The notes beneath the pieces were generated by a model that was not told the DNA's origin, ran no database searches, and saw nothing but the letters and a program-made list of their open reading frames with translations. The position numbers and the translations under genes are program-made. 22,104 nucleotides of DNA from Pseudomonadota bacterium. Lineage in GTDB: Bacteria; Myxococcota_A; Polyangia; Haliangiales; Haliangiaceae. Below are positions 1 through 6,954 of the stretch, piece by piece (within the stretch, counting starts at the first letter, position 1; every line of letters starts with the position of its first letter). The DNA lies in contig JAEYYV010000183.1 in assembly GCA_023428295.1 (NCBI GenBank), forward strand, positions 1 to 22,104. Direction: 5' to 3'.

Positions 1-674
1 GTGTGGACGCGCTCGAGATGGACGTGCATCTGACGCGCGACGATCAGCTCATCGTCGTGCACGACGACACCGCCGTGCGAATGGCGGCCACGCCCGTCGC
101 ATGGAACGCGATCGACCTCGCCGACGCGCGTCGACTCGACGTGGGCTGGGGCTTCGTCGCGCCCGACGGCACGCGACCGTTTGCGGGCAAAGGCATCACC
201 GTGCCGCTGTTCGCCGACGTGCTCGATGCGTTTCCGCGCGTGCGGATCAACGTGGACATCAAGAAGGACGAGCGCGCGATCGGCCCGATGCTCGAGCTGC
301 TCGAGAGAAGGCACGCCGTCGATCGCGTCACGATCGCGAGCTTCAAGACGCGCATCGCCACCGAGGTGCGCCGTCGAGGTTATGCGGGCGAGACCGCCCT
401 CTCGCAAGGTGAGGTCGTCGCGCTGCTCGGGATGCCCATCCCGCTGTGGCGTGCGATCCCGCGCACCGGCAACGCCGCGCAGATTCCGGTGGCGCAGGGG
501 CCGCTTCGCTTCGATCGCACGCAGTTCATCGCGAAGTGTCACGCGCTTGGATTGCGCGTGGACTTCTGGACCGTCGACGATCGCGACGAAGCAGCGCGCC
601 TGCTCTCGCTCGGCGCCGACGGCATCATGACGAATGATCCAGCCGCGATGAAAAGTCTGTTCCAGTCGTCCTAG
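1..674 (+). CDS. Glycerophosphodiester phosphodiesterase, 5'-truncated
   Basis: Likely hydrolyses glycerophosphodiesters to glycerol-3-phosphate and an alcohol. The reading frame is already open at the window edge (first full codon at base 3), so the N-terminus, including the usual HRG catalytic histidine motif, lies outside. Seen in the 223 residues present: ALEMDVHLT near the start supplies the Glu and Asp metal ligands (E5, D7), VVHD supplies the second catalytic His (H20), NVDIK is the mid-barrel strand, and the C-terminus has the family hallmark GADGIMTNDP (about 206-215). These are the GDPD TIM-barrel motifs in the right order. It ends at TAG 672-674 and is followed by an imperfect hairpin. 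No signal peptide can be judged. The family assignment is firm; substrate and cellular location are unknown. Confidence 0.9.
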   Translation, partial: VDALEMDVHLTRDDQLIVVHDDTAVRMAATPVAWNAIDLADARRLDVGWGFVAPDGTRPFAGKGITVPLFADVLDAFPRVRINVDIKKDERAIGPMLELLERRHAVDRVTIASFKTRIATEVRRRGYAGETALSQGEVVALLGMPIPLWRAIPRTGNAAQIPVAQGPLRFDRTQFIAKCHALGLRVDFWTVDDRDEAARLLSLGADGIMTNDPAAMKSLFQSS

Positions 675-678
675 AGAC

Positions 679-715
679 TTCTACAACCGCACGGTCGAAG
701 CGTGAGGTTGAAGGA
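679..715 (+). terminator. Imperfect hairpin after the GDPD gene
   Basis: CAACC at 684-688 plus CAC at 690-692 can pair with GTG 702-704 plus GGTTG 706-710, with a further short flanking stem after one mismatch. It begins 5 bp after the GDPD stop. No T-tract follows, so it may be a processing or rho-assisted end rather than an intrinsic terminator. Confidence 0.35.
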
Positions 716-868
716 AGCTGCCGTGGGGCGGAAAGGAGAGTTGTCGACGGCACCAACACATGTCGGAAGCACTTACACGACCGATTGCCGTCCGCTGCCC
801 GTTGCCAGCGTCACATGTGTGCGGCAATTTCTGTGCACTTACCCGCTCTCGCGGACTCGTGGAGAACA

Positions 869-2191
869 ATGCCGCTAAAGAAAGCAGTCACTGTCAACGA
901 GGCGTCCGGCAAGCTCGGAATCCTCATGCCGGGCATGGGCGCTGTTGCCACCACGTTTATCGCGGGTGTCCTCGCGATTCGTAAAGGCATCGGCCAACCG
1001 ATCGGATCGCTCACGCAGCTCGGGCACATCCGCATCGGCAAACGCACCGACGGTGTGTCGCCCGCGATCAAAGAGTACGTCTCGCTCGCGAAGCTCGACG
1101 ACATCGTGTTCGGCGGCTGGGACATCTTCCCCGACAACGCATATCAAGCCGCGATTCGCGCGGGCGTCCTCGATCAACACGAGCACCTCGCGCCGCTGCG
1201 CGAAGAGCTCGAGGCGATCAAGCCGATGCCCGCCGTGTTCGAGCAGAAGTACGTGAAGAAGCTCGACGGCCCGAACGTGAAGAAGGGCACCTCGAAGATG
1301 CACCTCGCGGAGCAGCTCATCGAGGACATCACGCGCTTCAAGCAGACCCACAACTGCGATCGACTCGTCGCGGTGTGGTGCGGCTCCACCGAGGTCTATC
1401 GCAAGCCGACCGAGGTCCACTCGTCGCTCGCGAAGTTCGAAGAGGGCCTTCGCAACTCGCACGACGACATCGCCCCCTCGCAGATCTACGCGTACGCGTG
1501 CCTCAAGATGGGCGTGCCCTACGCGAACGGCGCGCCGAACCTCTCGGTCGACACGCCCGCGCTCCTCGAGCTCGCGCGCAACCAGAAGCTGCCGATCGCC
1601 GGCAAGGACTTCAAGACCGGCCAGACGCTTATGAACACCATCCCCGGGCCGGGCTTCAAGGCGCGACTCCTCGGCCTCGAGGGTTGGTACTCGACCAACA
1701 TCCTCGGCAACCGCGATGGCGAAGTGCTCGACGACCCCGAGTCGTTCAAGAGCAAAGAGGTCACGAAGCTCGGCGTGATCGATCACATCCTGCAGCCCGA
1801 GCTCTACCCCGAGCTGTACGGCAACATCTCGCACGTCGTCCGCATCAACTACTACCCGCCGCGCGGCGACAACAAAGAGGGCTGGGACAACATCGACATC
1901 AAGGGGTGGCTCGGCTACCCGATGCAGATCAAGGTCAACTTCCTCTGCCGCGACTCGATCCTCGCGGCGCCGATCGTCCTCGATCTCGCGCTGTTCATGG
2001 ACTTCGCGCATCGCGCGGGCATGTCAGGGATCCAGGAGTGGCTCTCGTTCTACTGGAAGAGCCCGATGACGCCCGACGGGCTCTATCCCGAGCACGATCT
2101 GTTCATCCAGCTCATGAAGCTGAAGAACACGCTCCGCTATACCAAGGGTGACGAGCTGATCACGCACCTGGGCGCCGAGTACTACGACTAA
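869..2191 (+). CDS. ino1: myo-Inositol-1-phosphate synthase
   Basis: Cytoplasmic NAD-dependent enzyme converting glucose-6-phosphate to inositol-1-phosphate, the committed step to inositol and inositol lipids. The 440-residue product has the Rossmann loop GILMPGMGAVATT (about 17-29), VAVWCGSTEVY in the middle, and the conserved catalytic stretch IKVNFLCRDSILAAP preceded by GWLGYPMQ near the C-terminus. An upstream in-frame ATG at 785 exists, but the extra 28 residues do not look like the family. ATG 869 is preceded by GGAG (861-864) and gives the natural start of the dinucleotide-binding fold. The 194-bp gap upstream holds the hairpin at 679-715 and ACATGT-centred short palindromes near 753 and 812. 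The gene is apparently monocistronic and converges with the DUF2271 gene. Inositol synthesis is unevenly distributed in bacteria but known in myxobacteria and actinobacteria. Confidence 0.93.
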   Translation: MPLKKAVTVNEASGKLGILMPGMGAVATTFIAGVLAIRKGIGQPIGSLTQLGHIRIGKRTDGVSPAIKEYVSLAKLDDIVFGGWDIFPDNAYQAAIRAGVLDQHEHLAPLREELEAIKPMPAVFEQKYVKKLDGPNVKKGTSKMHLAEQLIEDITRFKQTHNCDRLVAVWCGSTEVYRKPTEVHSSLAKFEEGLRNSHDDIAPSQIYAYACLKMGVPYANGAPNLSVDTPALLELARNQKLPIAGKDFKTGQTLMNTIPGPGFKARLLGLEGWYSTNILGNRDGEVLDDPESFKSKEVTKLGVIDHILQPELYPELYGNISHVVRINYYPPRGDNKEGWDNIDIKGWLGYPMQIKVNFLCRDSILAAPIVLDLALFMDFAHRAGMSGIQEWLSFYWKSPMTPDGLYPEHDLFIQLMKLKNTLRYTKGDELITHLGAEYYD

Positions 2192-2221
2192 CGCCTGCTC
2201 GGCTCGCCACCAAGGTACGCT

Positions 2222-2251
2222 GAGCGCCGCGGCCTCGCTGCGGCTTCGCTC
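2222..2251. terminator. Hairpin between convergent genes
   Basis: GAGCGCCGC at 2222-2230 pairs with GCGG (2240-2243) and CGCTC (2247-2251), with a 3-nt bulge and a 9-nt loop. It lies between the converging stops at 2191 and 2273, so it could end transcription from either side. There is no T-run, so the strength is uncertain. Confidence 0.45.
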
Positions 2252-2272
2252 GGTGGTTGGCAACGAAGGTGG

Positions 2273-3217
2273 CTAGCGTCGACGACGACGCGACGCACTC
2301 GCGAGCGCAGCGAGCCCGAGCGCGAACATCGCGGACGCACCACCTGTGGTGGCGCACCCACCGTCGATGTTCGTGCCGGTACCGCCGCTGCCGCTGCCGC
2401 CCATGCCGCCGTCGGGGTTGTTCATGCCCGAGCCCGAGCCGCCGCCGTCGGCGCAGTTCGAGTCGTTCTCGGCGGTGCAGCCTTCGGGGCAGCAGCCGTC
2501 GAAGTTCTTGCACTCGATGATCGGCACCACGATGCACGCGCGCGTGCAGGCTTGCGCGGGGTCAGGGTTCTTGCGGTTCGGCATGCACGCGTCGCCGGTG
2601 GACGGGCACGTCGTCGGGCAGCTGTCTGGTTGGCCTGCGGGGATGCCCGGGTCGCACGTCTCGGGCGCGTCGAGGATGCCGTCGTTACACGCGGGCGCGT
2701 TCGCGTCGTAGTTGATCGTGACGTTCGTGAAGCCGCCGTTCGAGAGGCCCGTTTGAACCTGCGGGTTGGGACCTTTCACGAAGGTGAACGTGCCCTGGTT
2801 GTTCGAGCCCGCGTTGGTCGCGTTGGACTGCGCGAGCTCCATGCGGATCGTGTACGTGCCGTCGGGGACGAGCTGGCCTTGCTTGTCTTGCAAGTTCCAC
2901 GTGACGGTGTGCGCGGCATAACCGACGCGCGTGGCGCCGGAGATCGCGTCCATGTCGTTCGCGCCTGCTTTCGCGCGCCACGAGACGAGGTACTGCACGC
3001 GCGCGAGGGCTTGGCGATCGATGGTCTTGATGAAGGTGCCGCCCGGGCCTTCGATCCAGACCGCGAGCACGTTGTTGGGTGCGTAGTTGCTGGCAGGTGC
3101 CTGCGAGCTGGTGAAGGTAATCGTGACCGCACCTCGAGCGTCCGCAGTGGAGGCCGCAGCCCCCAGCGCGCAGATAGCCAAGGCCGCGGAATGCCAGCGA
3201 ACGAACCCCATGTACAT
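2273..3217 (-). CDS. Secreted DUF2271 protein, candidate flavinylated, MYXO-CTERM-like
   Basis: The 314-residue exported protein has an N-terminal signal peptide (about 1-28, ending ADARGA). A DUF2271-type beta domain follows (about 30-150): NVLAVWIEGPGG, then DAISGATR at 90-97, then VPDGTYTIRMEL. Next is a Cys-rich repeat with CNDGILDAPETCDPG (177-191) and about a dozen further cysteines. A Gly/Ser/Asp linker follows, then a C-terminus GGCATTGG, a hydrophobic helix and RRRRR, the layout of a MYXO-CTERM sorting signal. DAISGAT fits the D-x-x-[ST]-G-A-T motif to which ApbE attaches FMN in other proteins. Flavinylation here is inference, since no apbE is in the window. The likely location is the cell surface or outer membrane after processing. 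The gene starts 28 bp after yqgE on the same strand and may be cotranscribed. ATG 3217 and 3211 are both possible starts, and neither has a clear ribosome binding site. Confidence 0.8.
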   Translation of the reverse strand: MYMGFVRWHSAALAICALGAAASTADARGAVTITFTSSQAPASNYAPNNVLAVWIEGPGGTFIKTIDRQALARVQYLVSWRAKAGANDMDAISGATRVGYAAHTVTWNLQDKQGQLVPDGTYTIRMELAQSNATNAGSNNQGTFTFVKGPNPQVQTGLSNGGFTNVTINYDANAPACNDGILDAPETCDPGIPAGQPDSCPTTCPSTGDACMPNRKNPDPAQACTRACIVVPIIECKNFDGCCPEGCTAENDSNCADGGGSGSGMNNPDGGMGGSGSGGTGTNIDGGCATTGGASAMFALGLAALASASRRRRR

Positions 3218-3245
3218 CTTCTACAGCAAGACTCGGGCTGAGCGG

Positions 3246-3806
3246 CTAGTTAACGCCACCGCCCGTGAAGAGATCACGAGGGTTGATGCCGAGCGAGCGC
3301 ATGGCCGTGTCCCAGATCATGTCGGGAGGCGTCTCGAAGACGAGGTTCGGCGTGGCGTCGGTGTGGAGCCAAGCGCCGCGCGCCATCTCTTGAGCGAGCT
3401 GCCCGGGGCCCCATCCCGAGTAGCCGAGGAGGAGGCGAATGTTGCGGGGTGGTTGGTTGGCGATCGCGCGAAGTCGATCGGGCGACACCGAGAGCGAGAT
3501 GCTCGACGTGATCGCGATCGTGCCCTGCCCCGGCGACGCGATGCCGACGGGCTCGTGCAGCACCCAGCCCGTCGAGGGACTCACCGGACCACCGGCCCAG
3601 ACGACCGCGCTGTCCTCGCCACGCCAGCTCATCTCGAGGCTGTCGAGGAGCTCGCTCGCCTTGATCGGGCTCGGATGGTTGATGACCAACCCGAACGAAC
3701 CCTGATCGCTGTGCTCGATCATCAGGACGACCGCCCGCGAAAAGTTCGGATCGGCGAGCTGAGGCATGGCCAGCAGCAAGCCGGGGGCGAGGTTGCTCGA
3801 CTTCAC
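3246..3806 (-). CDS. YqgE/AlgH family protein (UPF0301)
   Basis: The 186-residue soluble protein matches the YqgE/AlgH family along its length. It has LLLAMPQLADPNFSRAVVLMIEH at the start (about 10-32), then GLVINHP, VWAGGPVS and LGYSGWGPGQLAQEM, and it closes with the typical DMIWDTAMRSLGI segment. This order and the size (about 185-190 residues) are normal for the family. The biochemical role of YqgE is unknown; AlgH affects alginate and quorum-linked phenotypes in Pseudomonas. The start is GTG 3806, with no visible Shine-Dalgarno. The 112-bp leader upstream contains strong inverted repeats. The downstream DUF2271 gene is 28 bp away, so the two probably share a message. Confidence 0.9.
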   Translation of the reverse strand: MKSSNLAPGLLLAMPQLADPNFSRAVVLMIEHSDQGSFGLVINHPSPIKASELLDSLEMSWRGEDSAVVWAGGPVSPSTGWVLHEPVGIASPGQGTIAITSSISLSVSPDRLRAIANQPPRNIRLLLGYSGWGPGQLAQEMARGAWLHTDATPNLVFETPPDMIWDTAMRSLGINPRDLFTGGGVN

Positions 3807-3832
3807 GAGAGATATCGAGTGTTACGCAGGCG

Positions 3833-3858
3833 GGCGCAAAGCGCCTAGGGATTTGCGC
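3833..3858 (-). promoter_or_regulatory. Overlapping inverted repeats in the yqgE leader
   Basis: GGCGC AAA GCGCC (3833-3845) forms one hairpin. The same left arm, GCGCAAA (3834-3840), can instead pair with TTTGCGC (3852-3858). The two structures are mutually exclusive and lie 27-52 bp before the yqgE start. The sequence pattern is certain; a regulatory role is not. Confidence 0.35.
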
Positions 3859-3877
3859 GCCTACATGAGGCCCACCG

Positions 3878-3917
3878 TGATCGCGTACATGACCGGCCGA
3901 AAGCCGGTGGGCGATCA
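3878..3917 (-). terminator. Two-tier hairpin after the small membrane protein gene
   Basis: The outer arms TGATCGC (3878-3884) and GCGATCA (3911-3917) are perfect complements. The inner arms ACCGGC (3892-3897) and GCCGGT (3903-3908) enclose a 5-nt loop. It sits directly behind the stop of the small gene at 3919 on the minus strand. It could terminate that gene or shape the yqgE leader. No T-tract follows. Confidence 0.5.
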
Positions 3918-3918
3918 A

Positions 3919-4101
3919 CTAGTTAGCCGGAACGGACGCGCCCTCGAGGTCGGGGTCGGTCACGCCGTCTTGCTTGCGAACTTCCTCGCGCTCCTTGCTC
4001 TTGTCGTCCTCGAGGCCGAGCTGCTTCGCGACCTTCTTGAAGAGCGCACCGCCGAGCGAGAGAGCGAATCCGGTGATCACCGCTTTGGCAAAAAAGTTCA
4101 T
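3919..4101 (-). CDS. Small single-pass membrane protein, unknown function
   Basis: The 60-residue product has one hydrophobic N-terminal segment (about 4-20, FFAKAVITGFALSLGGALF). A basic/acidic amphipathic stretch with KKVAKQLGLEDDKSKEREE follows, then an acidic tail. I do not recognise a family. The gene is credible because its composition is balanced (unlike the Arg-rich shadow frames) and it fits between neighbours. It also has a start region with TACGAT 7 nt before the ATG, and a hairpin follows the stop. The G-run just before the ATG could act as a weak ribosome binding site. It would probably sit in the inner membrane with a cytoplasmic tail. It lies between the yceI lipoprotein and yqgE on the same strand. 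Confidence 0.65.
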   Translation of the reverse strand: MNFFAKAVITGFALSLGGALFKKVAKQLGLEDDKSKEREEVRKQDGVTDPDLEGASVPAN

Positions 4102-4108
4102 GCCCCCG

Positions 4109-4114
4109 ATCGTA
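4109..4114 (-). promoter_or_regulatory. TA-like -10 hexamer before the small membrane protein
   Basis: TACGAT on the minus strand ends 7 nt before the ATG at 4101. It matches the TAnnnT form of -10 elements placed for a leaderless or near-leaderless transcript. No -35 is obvious. Confidence 0.4.
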
Positions 4115-4159
4115 GCAGGGTCGTTCGGCGCGGCGAATGCCTCGCCTGCGCGGCCAGCG

Positions 4160-4795
4160 CTAGGTCTTCTTCAGCGTGAGCTGGAGCTTGATCTCGAGCT
4201 CCTTGGCCACCGACTCCTCGGGGCCCGGCTCCTTGCCAACGTTAAAGTCCGCGCGTGCGAACTTCTGCGCCCCCTTGATCGTCACGCTGTCGTCGGTGGT
4301 CGCGACGACCTCGAACTCCACGGGGTACGTCTTCTTCGCGCCGTGGAAGTCGACGGTGGCGTCCGCGCTGTAGTGCGTGTCGTCCTTCTTCTTCACGTTC
4401 GCGACGTCGATCGTCGCCGTCGTGAACTTCGCGAGGTCGATGTACGACTCGCTCTTCAGGTGACCATCGCGCTTCTCGGAGCCCGAGCTGAGCGACGCGA
4501 GATCGATCTCGACCGTCGCGGTGCCGCCTTCGAGGTTCTTCGGATCGAAGCTGGCCTTCGTCACGCTGAACTTCTCGAACTTCACCTCGACCGGATCGTT
4601 CGGCTTGGGCTCTGCGTGCGCCGCATAGACGGTGATGAAGTCCGCGCTGGCAGCCGGCGTCGGTGCAGGCGGCGCTTCGTTCGGCGTCTCCTTGGGCGCT
4701 TCAGTGGTGGGCTTCGCCTCCGTGGGAGCCGACTCTTTCTTGCAGGCAGGCAGCGCGATGGCGGCCACAGCGAGGAACAACGTTGCGAGCTTCAT
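4160..4795 (-). CDS. YceI-family lipoprotein
   Basis: The 211-residue protein begins with a lipoprotein signal, with lipobox LPAC and the acylated Cys at position 18. A Lys/Glu/Pro/Thr-rich linker runs to about residue 50, followed by a YceI lipocalin-like domain (about 50-211). In that domain, VKFEKFSVTKASF, ATVEIDLASLSSGSEKRDGHL, and DFHGAKKTYPVEFEV are typical strands. YceI proteins bind isoprenoids or amphiphiles in the periplasm. Start ATG 4795 is fixed by AGGAGA (4805-4810), which overlaps the stop of the preceding YceI gene, so the two genes are probably translationally coupled. The frame stays open far upstream, but that portion is Arg-rich shadow sequence. It is anchored in the inner or outer membrane; the ligand is unknown. 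Confidence 0.88.
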   Translation of the reverse strand: MKLATLFLAVAAIALPACKKESAPTEAKPTTEAPKETPNEAPPAPTPAASADFITVYAAHAEPKPNDPVEVKFEKFSVTKASFDPKNLEGGTATVEIDLASLSSGSEKRDGHLKSESYIDLAKFTTATIDVANVKKKDDTHYSADATVDFHGAKKTYPVEFEVVATTDDSVTIKGAQKFARADFNVGKEPGPEESVAKELEIKLQLTLKKT

Positions 4796-4800
4796 GATTC

Positions 4801-5775
4801 TCAGTCTCCTGTGTGTCTCAAGATCAACGTGATCTGGATGGGGATACGGTCGCCGTCGAAATCGTTGGCGTCCGGTGCGAGAGCAGTGTCGCGAATCGCG
4901 ATCGAGAACTGCGCGTTGACGAGCAGGATGGCCCCGTCGAGGCCCAGGCGCGCGACCGCGACCGCGTCGGGCTTGCTCAGCGTTCCCGTCACGTCGATCG
5001 TGTGCGTCTGGCCGATGAGGCCGAGCTGACCGCGCGCGCGAAACGCGATCATGCTCGGCGTGTCCTGTCGCGCCGCGACGAGCTCTTGGAACGCGAACGT
5101 GATCTGCGGATGCTTGTCGACGAGCAGGTAGCCGTTGCGCGCGTGCTTGCTGCGCTCGCCGATCCCGGTGTCCACGCTCGCTGCCGGCACGACGATCTCG
5201 CCCTTCACCGTCGAGAGCACACGCGGATCGAGGTGCACACCTCCGGTCACGCCGGTGAACCGCGCATCGAACGATTCGCCGCCCGCCGCGAGCTTGGCGG
5301 TGACCACGGTTCCCGCATGCTCGACGACGCTGTACGTACCGCGCGGCGCATCGAGCGCTCCGCTGATGCCGGTCTCGAGCACCACCGCCTGTGTCGCGGG
5401 CAATGACTCGCGTGCGCCAGGCGGTGGACCGCCGCTCGCGAACGCGGCGATGGGAATGGCCAGTGGAACGGCCGCCACGAGCCACGCGAGTGCGCGCAGC
5501 GGCAGGATGATGCGACCGCGACGACGCTCGAGCTTGCGCAGGATGACGCCGCCGACACCGAGGCCGATCGCGATCGCGAAGATGATCGCGCAGACTTCGA
5601 GGCCTACCCAGATCGGCTGCGTCGGCGAGATGCGCCAGCCGAGATCCGGATCGGCGACGTAGAAGCGCTTGTCCAGCGCCGTGTAGAGGTTGCCGGATCC
5701 CTGCCACGCCCAGCGCACCAGCGCCGCGATCAACGCGATCACGGGCACGAGCACAGGCGCGAACGGCGACCGCAT
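4801..5775 (-). CDS. Membrane-anchored YceI-family protein
   Basis: The 324-residue product has three predicted N-terminal transmembrane segments (about 6-24, 55-79 and 93-114). A Gly/Pro linker follows, then a periplasmic YceI-like domain from about 135 to the end. Its markers are VVPAASVDTGIGERSKHARNGYL (the SxxSGxxxRDxxL-type loop), FAFQELVAA and GQLGLIGQTHTIDVTGTL. Free-standing YceI proteins are about 190 residues; some homologues are fused to cytochrome b561-like helices. The helices here are too few and lack a clear heme-His pattern. ATG 5775 has GGAG immediately before it and TATTGG 6 nt upstream. Its stop is 5 bp from the start of a second YceI gene, giving a tandem pair. Substrate unknown. 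Confidence 0.82.
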   Translation of the reverse strand: MRSPFAPVLVPVIALIAALVRWAWQGSGNLYTALDKRFYVADPDLGWRISPTQPIWVGLEVCAIIFAIAIGLGVGGVILRKLERRRGRIILPLRALAWLVAAVPLAIPIAAFASGGPPPGARESLPATQAVVLETGISGALDAPRGTYSVVEHAGTVVTAKLAAGGESFDARFTGVTGGVHLDPRVLSTVKGEIVVPAASVDTGIGERSKHARNGYLLVDKHPQITFAFQELVAARQDTPSMIAFRARGQLGLIGQTHTIDVTGTLSKPDAVAVARLGLDGAILLVNAQFSIAIRDTALAPDANDFDGDRIPIQITLILRHTGD

Positions 5776-5781
5776 CTCCGA

Positions 5782-5787
5782 CCAATA
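5782..5787 (-). promoter_or_regulatory. TA-like -10 hexamer before the first yceI gene
   Basis: TATTGG on the minus strand is followed by exactly 6 nt and then the ATG at 5775. The same geometry is seen before four other genes in the window. Confidence 0.4.
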
Positions 5788-5820
5788 CCCAGTGACGCGG
5801 CCTCGGGCATCCAGCGAAGG

Positions 5821-5837
5821 CGCAACTCATCGTTGCG
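5821..5837 (-). terminator. Perfect 6-bp stem hairpin after the HExxH gene
   Basis: CGCAAC (5821-5826) and GTTGCG (5832-5837) flank a 5-nt loop, 18 bp beyond the stop of the HExxH gene and 34 bp before the next promoter-like element. It probably separates the aguB-vwa-HExxH group from the yceI pair. No T-tract is visible. Confidence 0.45.
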
Positions 5838-5855
5838 ACTCGCTACGTTGTGTCG

Positions 5856-6947
5856 CTACTTGTCGCTACCTGTCGACAATCTCGGCGGCGACGCTGGCGC
5901 GTCGACAATCCTCGTCAAGTCCTCGCCGTAGAGCTCGCTCCACAGCGCCTGGGCCGCCGTGTGGATCTGCTCGCCTGACATGCCGACCATGGGTGTCGCG
6001 ATTTGCAGCAGGCGCGCGCGATCCACGCGGCGGTGATGAATCGCCGGGCCGGGGCTCGGAATGCCGAGGTGCCGCGCGAGTCCCTCGAGGAGGAGCACGC
6101 CCGCGTAGAACTCGGACGAATTCACCTGATCGTCGTCGAACGCGAAGCGCGCCACGTTCCACTGCGACAGATGCGTCGTGATCGGATCGTTGGCGACTTG
6201 GCTCACGTACGCGGAGAGCTCGGCACGTGCGCTCGCGATGTAGCGCAACGGCTCGCCGTCCTCGTCGGTGGTCTTGTCGCCGAGCAGCTCACTCAACTGC
6301 GCCGGATAACGGTGCGACTCGTCTCGATCGTCGTCGAGGCCGTGCTGCGCCTCGTGCCGGCGCACCGTCGCGGCGACCATCTGGTGCACGAGCGACGCGA
6401 TGCGCGGCGCCTCGATGCGCGCGAGCTCGTCGTCGATCGTCTTCGCGCGATCGCGCTGCGCAGACACGACGTGACCTTCCATGCTGTCGACGAGCCCACC
6501 GGGCAGGAACCGATCGTTCGTGCGGCCGAAGCGCCAGCCCTTCTGATCCATGATGGCGCGCCACTCGTCGATCAACGCCGCCCGCTCGCCGAGGAGCGTC
6601 GCGATCCGATGCGCGGTCTCGGCATCGCGACCGAGCGCCGCCGAGATCTCGTCGCGGATCGCTTTGCCCGCGAACGCGGAGAGCTTCATGCCCTCGCTCG
6701 TCGCGAACGCCTCGTCGCCGATCTGGTACGCCGCGTCGGGCTCGAGCACGGGCAGCACCTTGGTCGCGACGTGCTGATCGATCTGATCGAGCAGCAACAC
6801 CGGATCGCCGAGCTCGGACGATTGCATCCCGAGCAGCGTGTGCACGAGGTTGATCTGATCGAGGCGGCGCAGCGACAGCACGCGGCGCGGCGCGCCGTTG
6901 GCCTGATATGTGTGTCCGGACGCGTCCCCGCCCGCGCAGTCGCACAC
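5856..6947 (-). CDS. Uncharacterised protein with HExxH metallopeptidase-like motif
   Basis: About 363 residues if it begins at GTG 6947; I do not recognise a named family. HEAQH, encoded at 6342-6356, fits the zinc-metallopeptidase HExxH motif inside a helix (MVAATVRRHEAQHGLDDD). About 45 residues later, SARAELSAYVSQ offers a Glu that could be the third zinc ligand of a gluzincin; this is inference. The rest is mostly helical and charged. The start is uncertain. GTG 6947 lies 7 nt after the vwa stop and has no Shine-Dalgarno, and the first residues (CDCAGGDASG) resemble the mature end of a lipoprotein without its signal peptide. Internal candidate starts exist about 100 bp downstream (GTG, then ATG). 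It is the last gene of the aguB-vwa group. Confidence 0.7.
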   Translation of the reverse strand: MCDCAGGDASGHTYQANGAPRRVLSLRRLDQINLVHTLLGMQSSELGDPVLLLDQIDQHVATKVLPVLEPDAAYQIGDEAFATSEGMKLSAFAGKAIRDEISAALGRDAETAHRIATLLGERAALIDEWRAIMDQKGWRFGRTNDRFLPGGLVDSMEGHVVSAQRDRAKTIDDELARIEAPRIASLVHQMVAATVRRHEAQHGLDDDRDESHRYPAQLSELLGDKTTDEDGEPLRYIASARAELSAYVSQVANDPITTHLSQWNVARFAFDDDQVNSSEFYAGVLLLEGLARHLGIPSPGPAIHHRRVDRARLLQIATPMVGMSGEQIHTAAQALWSELYGEDLTRIVDAPASPPRLSTGSDK

Positions 6948-6954
6948 TAACCGG

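Noticed and set aside
785..868. Upstream ATG for inositol phosphate synthase
   Set aside because: The extra residues do not resemble the family, and ATG 869 has a ribosome binding site and the proper Rossmann start.
875..2011. Long minus-strand frame antisense to ino1
   Set aside because: It is Arg/Val/Asp/Leu-rich, the typical reverse-frame product of a GC-rich gene, and the plus strand codes a clear inositol phosphate synthase.
4796..5830. N-terminal extension of the YceI lipoprotein giving one 556-residue protein
   Set aside because: The extension is Arg-rich shadow of the upstream YceI gene; the lipoprotein signal and ribosome binding site fix the start at 4795.
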